DNA of 13,553 bases from DAIUFH01 sp036844705 (GTDB lineage: Bacteria; Bacillota; Clostridia; Tissierellales; Tissierellaceae), in assembly GCA_036844705.1 (NCBI GenBank), contig DAIUFH010000060.1, positions 1 through 13,553 on the forward strand, written 5' to 3'. The position numbers were made by a program, and so were the translations under genes. Below the pieces are notes generated by a model, which worked only from the letters and a program-made list of their open reading frames with translations, did no database searches and was not told where the DNA came from. Each line of letters starts with the position of its first letter. The first letter of the stretch is position 1. Positions 1 to 6,262 of the stretch are shown here, in pieces.

Positions 1-71
1 CTATTAGATTAATCTATTTTACTTTGCAAATATTAAGTGTTAAACTAATAACAAACTGTGGAGGTGGTAAT

Positions 72-1151
72 ATGAGGGAAAAAAGGGAAATTATTATTGC
101 AGGAGGAGTTATTGGAATTATTTCTGTATTACTTGTTTATTTTGGCAACCCTGCAAATATGGGATTTTGTATTGCTTGCTTTCTAAGAGATATATCTGGA
201 GCAATTGGATTACATAGAGCAGAGGTTGTTCAATATATTAGGCCTGAAATCGTAGGTCTTGTTTTGGGAGCTTTTTTATTATCTTTAAAAAATAAAGAAT
301 TTGAATCAAGAGGAGGTTCATCTCCATTTGCTAGATTTATGTTGGGAATGGTAGTGATGATAGGAGCTTTAATGTTCCTTGGATGCCCTTTGAGAATGGT
401 ATTAAGACTTGGTGGCGGAGATTTAAATGCCATAGTAGGAATCGCTGGTTTTGTAGTAGGAATATTTGTTGGCGTTCAATTTCTAAACAAAGGATTTAAT
501 CTTAAAAGAAATTACAAGATGCCTAATATTGAAGGATATATTTATCCTGCTGTAAACGTAGGACTTTTATTACTTCTTTTAATTGCACCAGCTTTTATAT
601 TCTTTAGTGAAAAAGGACCGGGATCAATGACGGCACCTATTATCGTGTCACTTGCAGCTGGACTGATAGTAGGAGCATTAGCTCAAAAAACTAGATTATG
701 TATGGTTGGCGGTACTCGTGATATGATACTTTTCAAGGATAATTATCTTTTGCTTGGATTTATTTCTATCATAGTATTTAGTTTTATTACAAATTTAATT
801 TTTGGATATTTTCATCTTGGATTTGAAGGTCAGCCTATAGCACATACTGATGGCCTATGGAATTTTCTAGGCATGGCAGTAGTAGGATGGGGCTCTGTTT
901 TATTAGGGGGATGTCCTCTAAGACAGCTTATTCTATCAGGTGAAGGCAATACAGACTCTGTAGTTACAGTAATGGGAATGTTGGTAGGTGCTGCAATAGC
1001 TCATAACTTTGGATTGGCTTCAAGTGCAGAAGGTGCGACTTTTAATGGGAAGGTTGCTGTATTTATATGCTTTGCATTTTTAGGAGTTATTTCATATTTC
1101 AATTCGGGAAAAGTGTTAAAAGACACTAAAAAAGAGGAGGTAACTATATGA
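72..1151 (+). CDS. yedE: YedE/FdhT-type putative selenium (or sulfur) transport membrane protein
   Basis: Polytopic membrane protein of 359 residues from the ATG at 72, which has GGAGGTGG just upstream; an in-frame TTG at 24 has no ribosome site. The protein is hydrophobic throughout (about 9-10 likely membrane segments) and has two similar halves. GCPLRM around Cys105 in the first half is echoed by GCPLRQ around Cys281 in the second, and C33-IA-C36-FLRD is echoed by Cys210 in RLCMVGGTRD. Paired membrane cysteines of this kind mark the YedE/YeeE family, which is thought to pass selenium or sulfur species across the membrane by Cys contacts. The GCPLR version matches my recollection of the selenium-associated YedE/FdhT subfamily. 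The stop overlaps the next start (ATGA), so it is translationally coupled to the TusA-like gene. Alternative: a thiosulfate importer like YeeE/TsuA. Family is firm; substrate is inferred. Confidence 0.87.
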   Translation: MREKREIIIAGGVIGIISVLLVYFGNPANMGFCIACFLRDISGAIGLHRAEVVQYIRPEIVGLVLGAFLLSLKNKEFESRGGSSPFARFMLGMVVMIGALMFLGCPLRMVLRLGGGDLNAIVGIAGFVVGIFVGVQFLNKGFNLKRNYKMPNIEGYIYPAVNVGLLLLLLIAPAFIFFSEKGPGSMTAPIIVSLAAGLIVGALAQKTRLCMVGGTRDMILFKDNYLLLGFISIIVFSFITNLIFGYFHLGFEGQPIAHTDGLWNFLGMAVVGWGSVLLGGCPLRQLILSGEGNTDSVVTVMGMLVGAAIAHNFGLASSAEGATFNGKVAVFICFAFLGVISYFNSGKVLKDTKKEEVTI

Positions 1152-1354
1152 ACAGAATAGATACATGTGGTATGAGTTGCCCTCAACCTGTATTAATGAC
1201 TAAAAAATCATTGGAAAAATATCCTGAAGGGATAGATATAGTAGTAGACAACAATACAGCAAAATTCAATGTTGAAAGATTTTTAAATAGTGTAGGCTAT
1301 ACAGCAACAATACTAGAAAAAGATGAGCTTTTCATTATAGAGGCTAGGAAGTAA
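1148..1354 (+). CDS. TusA/SirA-like sulfur or selenium carrier protein
   Basis: Small cytoplasmic protein of 68 residues, close to the normal size of a single TusA domain (70-80). The signature is DTCGMSCPQPVL near the N-terminus, with the catalytic carrier Cys11 in a CPQP motif and an extra Cys7. TusA-family proteins hold sulfur or selenium as a persulfide/perselenide on this Cys and hand it on. The start overlaps the yedE stop by four bases and has the strong site GAGGAGG at 1134-1140. TusA-like proteins beside YedE/YeeE membrane proteins are expected to take the imported chalcogen on the inner face. Many selenium-linked YedF proteins carry an additional DsrE-like C-terminal domain; here that domain is absent and the gene ends cleanly. 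The Cys codons are TGT and TGC, so no selenocysteine is indicated. Confidence 0.88.
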   Translation: MNRIDTCGMSCPQPVLMTKKSLEKYPEGIDIVVDNNTAKFNVERFLNSVGYTATILEKDELFIIEARK

Positions 1355-1356
1355 AA

Positions 1357-1593
1357 ATGGTTTACACCATTTTGTTTTTCACACATTCAGGAGCCATCAA
1401 ATTTGAACGTAGATGCAAAAAGAATAATATTCAATGTGAATTAATGCCTGTTCCACGAGTTTTAAGCTCTAATTGTAGTATTAGTGCTAAAATAGAGTTC
1501 GAAGACGAAATTGAGAACTTAATTGACGAGGAAATAGAAAAAATATTTTTAACTATCAATAATGAAAATAGACTTGTTTATGAAGCAGAATAG
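1357..1593 (+). CDS. DUF3343 family putative Se/S carrier-like protein
   Basis: Protein of 78 residues starting two bases after the TusA-like stop, with AGGAAG as ribosome site. The pattern fits DUF3343, a short alpha/beta family often next to YedE/YedF genes: an N-terminal strand (YTILFFTHSGAIKFER), then a Pro-Arg and Cys segment (MPVPRVLSSNCSISAKI, key Cys40), then an acidic C-terminal helix. Two further cysteines (20 and 27) are present. The family has been proposed as a selenium/sulfur carrier because of its conserved Cys and gene neighbours; a biochemical role is not established to my knowledge. It is the last gene of the three-gene operon and is followed by a hairpin. Family assignment is from recognition of motif and context. 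Confidence 0.75.
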   Translation: MVYTILFFTHSGAIKFERRCKKNNIQCELMPVPRVLSSNCSISAKIEFEDEIENLIDEEIEKIFLTINNENRLVYEAE

Positions 1594-1636
1594 AATACGT
1601 AAATAAGATATAGCATAGAGATTGGAATTGTATGGA

Positions 1637-1666
1637 TAAAGCTCTGATGAAATCATCAGAGCTTTA
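1637..1666 (+). terminator. Hairpin terminator after the yedE operon
   Basis: Perfect inverted repeat with 14-base arms (TAAAGCTCTGATGA against TCATCAGAGCTTTA) and a two-base AA centre, so the real loop will open to about four or more bases. It lies 43 bases after the DUF3343 stop. The following run is TTTATATAATTTATA rather than a clean U-tract, so efficiency is uncertain; placement and stem strength support a terminator. Confidence 0.7.
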
Positions 1667-1715
1667 TATAATTTATATTGTAACTTAGTTGTAAACATAT
1701 AAGATTCTACTTTAG

Positions 1716-1721
1716 TATAAT
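1716..1721 (+). promoter_or_regulatory. Candidate -10 element for the Asp-box protein gene
   Basis: A perfect TATAAT lies 34 bases upstream of the start codon and downstream of the preceding terminator, as expected for a promoter serving this single gene. No good -35 hexamer is found 16-18 bases upstream; the closest TTG-type sequence (TTGTAA) is about 21 bases away. The call therefore rests on the -10 and position only. Confidence 0.4.
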
Positions 1722-1755
1722 ATAGATATATCAATTCTAGGGGGAATAGGGATAA

Positions 1756-2625
1756 ATGAAAAGAATTGTATTATACGGATTATCAATTTTACTTAGTATA
1801 GCTACTTTTCAATCTTCAACAATTATCAATCCAGGCACTATCTATTCGCATAACTCTGCTGGAGAACAGGTTATAGCTTATGATGCTGGCAATTCATATT
1901 CCATTGATGAAGAAAATCATTTAATTATTTCATATAGTCAAAACGAAAATACAGTAAAAGCCCCATTGACCTTATATCCCAGTGGAAGTAATTATGAATC
2001 TGGAATGACAATATATGAAACAGGGTTCTATATTTCCGAAGATAAAACAGCTATAACATATGGGGGCTTTAATGGGGAGCCTGTTAAGGTATTGATCAGT
2101 GAAGATAAGGGAGGGACATGGAATACATATACTGTTACTAATGACATAAGTGGCTCTACTAAATATATTGGTTTTATATCAAAGGATGATGGTTGGATTG
2201 TTTTAAGTAGTTTCTACGGAATGGGCAAAGAAGATCATTTTATTTATAAAACTTTTGATGGTGGAAAAACTTGGACTGAGGTAGTAGGAAATGCTAATGA
2301 TGTATATTCTAGAGTATTGACTGGTGCGGGATTTGCAAACGAAGATATAGGATTCCTAAGTTTCAGATATGAGACTGAATTTCAGCCTGCCATATGTTGG
2401 ACACAAGATGGAGGCATTACTTGGGAGAAACTTTATATAAATCTACCTGAGGAATATAATATTTTTAGCAAAACTCCTCTATCACCAACTTTTGATGGAG
2501 AAAACGGAATCTTTCCAATACTGTTAAGTAAAGATGGGGCAAGTGATGTTGTCGGTACGATTTATTTAAGAAGTAAGGATTATGGAAAGACATGGATATA
2601 TGATAGTGTGGTATATTCTCAATAA
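1756..2625 (+). CDS. Exported Asp-box (BNR-like repeat) beta-propeller-type protein
   Basis: Protein of 289 residues with a hydrophobic export signal over about residues 4-20 after MKR; no lipobox Cys is seen, so it is secreted or held by an uncleaved signal. Four Asp-box turns follow the S/T-x-D-x-G-x-T-W rule: SEDKGGTW (115-122), TFDGGKTW (166-173), TQDGGITW (216-223) and SKDYGKTW (273-280), spaced 43-57 residues apart as in propeller blades. Asp boxes are structural; they occur in sialidases, Ycf48-like and sortilin-like folds and in glycan-binding proteins, so they do not prove an enzyme. Sialidase signatures such as an FRIP motif and an arginine triad are not apparent, and about 290 residues is short for a full sialidase. 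The start has GGGGGAATAGGG upstream. It stands alone between two terminators; function unknown. Confidence 0.75.
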   Translation: MKRIVLYGLSILLSIATFQSSTIINPGTIYSHNSAGEQVIAYDAGNSYSIDEENHLIISYSQNENTVKAPLTLYPSGSNYESGMTIYETGFYISEDKTAITYGGFNGEPVKVLISEDKGGTWNTYTVTNDISGSTKYIGFISKDDGWIVLSSFYGMGKEDHFIYKTFDGGKTWTEVVGNANDVYSRVLTGAGFANEDIGFLSFRYETEFQPAICWTQDGGITWEKLYINLPEEYNIFSKTPLSPTFDGENGIFPILLSKDGASDVVGTIYLRSKDYGKTWIYDSVVYSQ

Positions 2626-2630
2626 TAAAG

Positions 2631-2670
2631 GGCTGTGTAATAGCAAATAAATAATTGCTAGTGCACAGCC
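2631..2670. terminator. Two-way terminator between convergent genes
   Basis: GGCTGTG (2631-2637) pairs with CACAGCC (2664-2670), and inside it TAGCAA (2641-2646) pairs with TTGCTA (2655-2660). Plus-strand transcripts meet TTTTATTATA after the stem; minus-strand transcripts meet a T-rich run (CTTTATTATT). It sits between the plus-strand stop at 2625 and the minus-strand stop at 2695, so it can end both genes. Confidence 0.8.
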
Positions 2671-2694
2671 TTTTATTATATAATATTGCTAATT

Positions 2695-3867
2695 TTAATC
2701 ATAATAAATAAGCTCTTGGGAGGCAGAGGAAGGATCATGATAATAAGCACCTATCCCTGTGTCTAATATTTCTTGATAGTTAGGAATTCCGTCAATTAGT
2801 ATAGTTTGTTCAGGATGTATAGTATTATTTACGTCTATAATGGTTTTTGCAGTCTCTACATGACGAGCAACACGTTTATCAATTGGCCAACCATTTTCAT
2901 CAATAGGAGCGTAAAGCAATCCATGTTCTCCAGCTTTCATAACAAAGCGGTCTTTTCCAGACATAAGTAGCTCTTCATCAGTTATACCTCTTATTCTGTC
3001 AAGCATAGGCTCTGCTACTTCCACCAAATATGAAACAGCATCGGAATGATCTCCAATCTCACGATGGCTTAGACCATGTAATTCTTTTGGGGAGAACTCC
3101 ATACCTATAGGTACATCAAATAGTTGTGAAGTTAGTAACATAGAAGTCATAGCAGCTACGTCATTGCCCTTCTCATGGGTTACGATAGTGTTTTCAACCG
3201 GATATTCAAGCTCAGCTTCATGAAAGTCAAGGGTCATATCAACACCCTCAGACTTAATAAGCTGCATTACAGCATAAGCTGTACGCTCTGTTAACAAACC
3301 ATTCGCTTTGCCGGGCCAATTGCGGTTAATGTTTCTAATATCCACGTATGCAAGGTTTTGTCCGCTGGGATAATGGATATAAACCTCTGGGTCAGGCCAA
3401 GAGTCTAAAGGGTTTGCAGCTCTATCACCATATCTCCATGCCTTTTCACCCCATGGGGTCTTAACATGGAAAAAGCGGGGATATGCTTCTCCCATACGTG
3501 TGCAGGTTGTAGCACTGGTATTTATTCTATTAATTACAATAATCTTACCTTGAGTCACATTAAGGTTTTCTGTGAAAATCTGAGCCGACATATTTGATGC
3601 GGGTTCTTCCGGATGGGAACTGCCGAACATGAGCATTGTACCACCGTCAACTCCGCTGTCGAATATGTATATATTGCAATCATTTATTGTTCCTTTAACA
3701 ACATCCGAATAGTCGCTGAGCTTCTTTACTGTGGTAATATGTTCACTTACCACTACTGGTTCCTTAAATGTACGATGTTCTCGAAATAGCCATCCGGATG
3801 TGGCTATGACACATAGAACAATGGCAAGAATAAGCATCTTTGTAAATCTAATACTCATATTTTTCAT
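2695..3867 (-). CDS. Membrane-anchored M14 / succinylglutamate desuccinylase-aspartoacylase-like metallohydrolase
   Basis: Protein of 390 residues from the ATG at 3867, chosen because AAAGGAGA lies just upstream; longer in-frame readings lack such a site. An N-terminal membrane segment (about residues 10-28) should hold the enzyme outside the cell. Zinc-site motifs of the M14 fold are visible in order: H85-P-E-E88 in GSSHPEEP (HxxE), N181-R-N-W-P-G (like the substrate-carboxylate Asn-Arg motif of AstE/ASPA), H216 in DFHEAELEYP, and a candidate catalytic Glu in SYLVEVAEP (E283 or E286). The family cleaves amide bonds of N-acyl-amino acids or C-terminal residues. AstE and ASPA themselves are cytosolic, so an anchored form is notable. 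Last gene of the minus-strand block, 13 bases after the small membrane protein gene. Family fairly sure; substrate unknown. Confidence 0.78.
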   Translation of the reverse strand: MKNMSIRFTKMLILAIVLCVIATSGWLFREHRTFKEPVVVSEHITTVKKLSDYSDVVKGTINDCNIYIFDSGVDGGTMLMFGSSHPEEPASNMSAQIFTENLNVTQGKIIVINRINTSATTCTRMGEAYPRFFHVKTPWGEKAWRYGDRAANPLDSWPDPEVYIHYPSGQNLAYVDIRNINRNWPGKANGLLTERTAYAVMQLIKSEGVDMTLDFHEAELEYPVENTIVTHEKGNDVAAMTSMLLTSQLFDVPIGMEFSPKELHGLSHREIGDHSDAVSYLVEVAEPMLDRIRGITDEELLMSGKDRFVMKAGEHGLLYAPIDENGWPIDKRVARHVETAKTIIDVNNTIHPEQTILIDGIPNYQEILDTGIGAYYHDPSSASQELIYYD

Positions 3868-3880
3868 ACTCAATTCTCCT

Positions 3881-4054
3881 TTACTTAAGCCGTAAGATTC
3901 GCAATACAAATGGAATCATGATTGTACTATATAGAATTGCATCTTGTATATTTTGTGTTTTTATAAAGACTTTAACGATAGCTACTAGAAAGAATACGCT
4001 GTTCAGATAGTAGGCTATGGTTATTATCGAATTAATTACCTGAAGAGTACTCAT
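3881..4054 (-). CDS. Small two-helix membrane protein, hypothetical
   Basis: Protein of 57 residues from the ATG at 4054. The ribosome site GGAGG is formed by the last codons of the upstream permease (GGA GGT TGA), so translation is probably coupled. A TTG five codons earlier is possible but would overlap that site. Two hydrophobic stretches (about residues 7-29 and 40-54) flank a short polar segment (IKTQNIQD), and the protein ends in a basic tail (RILRLK). No cysteine, lipobox or known domain is seen. Its place directly after a DctM-like permease suggests a small accessory or partner subunit, but it is much shorter than a classical DctQ (about 160-200 residues). I do not recognise the family; the coding call rests on tight packing, the ribosome site and coherent hydrophobic pattern. 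Confidence 0.7.
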   Translation of the reverse strand: MSTLQVINSIITIAYYLNSVFFLVAIVKVFIKTQNIQDAILYSTIMIPFVLRILRLK

Positions 4055-4058
4055 ACTA

Positions 4059-5393
4059 TCAACCTCCAATAATTGTACTAAATTGGTTACAGAAAATCAT
4101 TACGATAGTACACAGTGCAAGTATAAGTAGCATTGGAACCAATGCAGTTTTCACAAAACCCTTGTAATAATCACCCTCGTACTTTAATTCCATTACTGCG
4201 GCTCTTCCTACGACTGCAGTAGGAGGTAAGCAGTCTCCTAATGGAAGCATTACTGCCCATGTAGATAGAGCAATTACTGGATTATAGCCCAACATATTGA
4301 AAAGCATTATGAGTGGAACACCAAATAGTGGTGCAACAGCATATTGCAATACACCTTCTGCAACAGGTAAAATAAGCCACAAAGTACCAAAGAGTACACC
4401 GATTGGCAGCGTAACAACTGCTAGTGAAAGTAATCCTCGTGCTCCTGTAAGAGTCATGATTTGATTTAAAATACCTACCATCACCATGATTCCCACAAGA
4501 CCTTTTAAATTGGATACGGTTAAGGTTGCTACATCAAATACGTTAATTCTTTTTGGACTGACAATTATAACTGAACCAGCAGAAATCATGAAAATCAAAG
4601 GTAAGCCGATAACAGGGAAATTGGATGGCCAAATCCTGCTTGCCAATACCAGACTTATCAGAACTAAAAAAGGCAGTATAACACGAAATCCATTCCATCC
4701 CTCAGGTACTTTTGGAAGTTTTTCAAGGGCTTCTTCCCAATCTACTGGTTTTCCACTACCAGCTAAATAAAATGTAGCAAAGAGTGCACCAGTAATGGAA
4801 AGGAAAGCCAAAGGAATACCAAAGCCAACAAAGGGCATGTTAGCACCTGCAGCAGCCATCATTGCCCAGAGATTAATAGGTGGGCAAGCCGCACTCATAG
4901 CTGCAAGAATGAAAATCAATGCAACCTTTCGGTCTTCTGAAACACCCATTGCTGTCAATACTGCACCTACAAGTCCACCAACTGTTAGAACTGTTGTGGC
5001 ACCAGAGCCAGTAATAGCTCCTGGGATAAGCATTACAAATGTCAATAACAGTAGGCATATGATACGATGGGCAAAGAATGATTTAACAATTTTTCTAACA
5101 ATATATGCAACACCACCAGATTCTCTATATAGAGTCATAAAGAAGGTGGCAGTAAGAAAAACTAAGCAAACATCAAAATAAGTGACTGTACCTTCACCTA
5201 TGTGACGAATCAATTCAAGAAATGTAAGCTGAGAACGAGGGTCTACGCCCTTTGGCAATATAACATGTACCAGAATTGCTGCCAAAGTTGCAACAAGCAT
5301 AGAGATTTCAGTAGACAACTTTCTTTTTTTTGCTATGCCAAATACAACTGCAATGGAGATCAATACTAGCAAAGAATGTTGTAACATTGTCAT
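4059..5393 (-). CDS. DctM-like (TRAP large subunit / ion transporter superfamily) permease
   Basis: Polytopic permease of 444 residues, near the usual 420-450 for DctM-type proteins, with about 11-12 hydrophobic segments. Two related re-entrant type motifs occur: PGAITGSGATT (124-134) followed by CPPINLW (170-176) in the first half, and LPLGDCLPPTAVVG (383-396) in the second. Such paired Gly/Pro motifs are typical of the inverted-repeat ion transporter superfamily that includes DctM, and these carriers import organic acids with Na+ or H+. The ATG at 5393 has GAAAGGATG upstream. No ordinary TRAP solute-binding protein (DctP) or DctQ is adjacent; instead a DUF6305-like lipoprotein precedes it and a tiny membrane protein follows. 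The substrate is likely an amino acid, dipeptide or acyl-amino acid, judging from the two hydrolases in the block, but this is inference. Confidence 0.8.
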   Translation of the reverse strand: MTMLQHSLLVLISIAVVFGIAKKRKLSTEISMLVATLAAILVHVILPKGVDPRSQLTFLELIRHIGEGTVTYFDVCLVFLTATFFMTLYRESGGVAYIVRKIVKSFFAHRIICLLLLTFVMLIPGAITGSGATTVLTVGGLVGAVLTAMGVSEDRKVALIFILAAMSAACPPINLWAMMAAAGANMPFVGFGIPLAFLSITGALFATFYLAGSGKPVDWEEALEKLPKVPEGWNGFRVILPFLVLISLVLASRIWPSNFPVIGLPLIFMISAGSVIIVSPKRINVFDVATLTVSNLKGLVGIMVMVGILNQIMTLTGARGLLSLAVVTLPIGVLFGTLWLILPVAEGVLQYAVAPLFGVPLIMLFNMLGYNPVIALSTWAVMLPLGDCLPPTAVVGRAAVMELKYEGDYYKGFVKTALVPMLLILALCTIVMIFCNQFSTIIGG

Positions 5394-5409
5394 TTTTATA
5401 CATCCTTTC

Positions 5410-5430
5410 TTTTATCTATCTTTTATCTAT
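5410..5430. repeat. Short tandem repeat in the permease leader
   Basis: TTTTATCTAT occurs twice (5410-5419 and 5421-5430) separated by one C, giving an 11-base period. It lies between the lipoprotein stop and the permease ribosome site, read as ATAGATAAAA on the coding strand. The A-rich stretch may simply keep the ribosome site unpaired. Confidence 0.6.
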
Positions 5431-5460
5431 ATGAAACTATGTTACTTAAAAAATTCAGGA

Positions 5461-6150
5461 CTAATTAAGAACAGAAGAAATTGCAAGTGAATTTTCAACC
5501 TTTAAAAGTTTCTTATTGTTGTCCTGAGCATAGTTTGTAAAGAAATCGTCGCTATCACTTTCTTCAATGACAAGTATCACATCAGCCAACTCCATAATTG
5601 CGTCAATGGAAGCAGCATCAGAGCTATCTGTACGACGAGCCATACCTTCTACATGAGCTCCTACTATTGTAAGTCCGGATTCCTTAGCTGTTTTTATAAG
5701 AGCAACACATCTTTCAATCTCAGCGTCAACATCTGTACCAGCAGCACCCATACCTTTCATGCTGGTGCCTGTAGTGACGATTAGAGTCTTATATTCATCA
5801 GCTTTAAAATTTTCGGAAGTCAAAGTATTGTCATTAGAGGAAGATAGGCCTGCTTGGGTAGCAACCATATTTACCATTACAGCTCCAGGGCTTTGACCAC
5901 ATGAAGTGACAATATAAGGACCCTCCAAAGTAATATCACCTTCTGATTCTTCAGGCGAAGATTCTTCCGTTGTAGGTTCCTGGACAGGCTCTTCTGTTAC
6001 AGGCTCTTGGGTTGTAGGTTCTTCTGTTTCGAGATTATCAATAGATGTGATTTCTGAAGTCTCATTGACATTTTTGCTGCATGCTGTCATCATAGACATC
6101 ATCATAGCAAGTATAATTAGTGCAATTATAGAAATATTTAGCTTTTTCAT
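5461..6150 (-). CDS. DUF6305-like surface lipoprotein
   Basis: Protein of 229 residues with a lipoprotein signal: MKKLN, a hydrophobic core, and the lipobox MTAC with Cys24 as the lipid-modified residue. An acidic Pro/Thr/Glu linker (about 42-70; repeats such as EEPTT, QEPVT, EEPVQ) holds a compact alpha/beta domain (about 73-229) away from the membrane. That domain contains CGQSPGAVMVN (84-94), TTGTSMKGMGAAGTDVD (126-142), GAHVEGMARRT (164-174) and a strand ADVILVIEE (189-197). This pattern agrees with the DUF6305 family as I remember it, whose function is not established. The Gly-rich loops suggest a ligand-binding alpha/beta fold. Placed directly before the permease, it could be the extracellular binding component. 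The ribosome site is AAGGAGATGA. Confident as lipoprotein; moderately confident of the family; role inferred. Confidence 0.78.
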   Translation of the reverse strand: MKKLNISIIALIILAMMMSMMTACSKNVNETSEITSIDNLETEEPTTQEPVTEEPVQEPTTEESSPEESEGDITLEGPYIVTSCGQSPGAVMVNMVATQAGLSSSNDNTLTSENFKADEYKTLIVTTGTSMKGMGAAGTDVDAEIERCVALIKTAKESGLTIVGAHVEGMARRTDSSDAASIDAIMELADVILVIEESDSDDFFTNYAQDNNKKLLKVENSLAISSVLN

Positions 6151-6184
6151 TTCAGATCATCTCCTTAATTAATGGTATACATTG

Positions 6185-6218
6185 TAACGGCTTGTCATAG
6201 ATTGGAGACAAGCCGTTA
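6185..6218 (-). terminator. Strong hairpin between dipeptidase and lipoprotein genes (attenuator or processing site)
   Basis: Perfect 12-base arms, TAACGGCTTGTC (6185-6196) and GACAAGCCGTTA (6207-6218), with a 10-base loop. Reading the coding (minus) strand, the stem is followed by CAATGTATACC, so it lacks a U-tract on that side. It may be a weak terminator, a partial attenuator that lowers downstream expression, or a 3' stabiliser left after RNA processing. Its position, 44 bases past the C69 stop and 34 before the lipoprotein start, fits any of these. Confidence 0.5.
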
Positions 6219-6262
6219 TTGGTTTATTGCTATATCTCTAATGTTTAATTTGCGGTGTAGGT

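Noticed and set aside
18..46. Possible promoter TTTACT-17-TAAACT before yedE
   Set aside because: Both hexamers match only four of six positions; in DNA this AT-rich that is too weak, and the true promoter may lie outside the window.
24..71. Upstream in-frame TTG start extending the YedE protein by 16 residues
   Set aside because: No ribosome site precedes it, the added residues are not membrane-like, and the ATG at 72 has GGAGGTGG immediately upstream.
1148..1593. Selenocysteine codon or SECIS in the carrier genes
   Set aside because: Motif cysteines are encoded by TGT/TGC, and in-frame TGA is seen only as the yedE stop, where a coupled start explains it.
4486..5181. Two long open frames on the plus strand inside the permease gene
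   Set aside because: They lie antisense to a clear membrane transporter with family motifs, have no ribosome sites and give low-complexity products typical of mirror frames.
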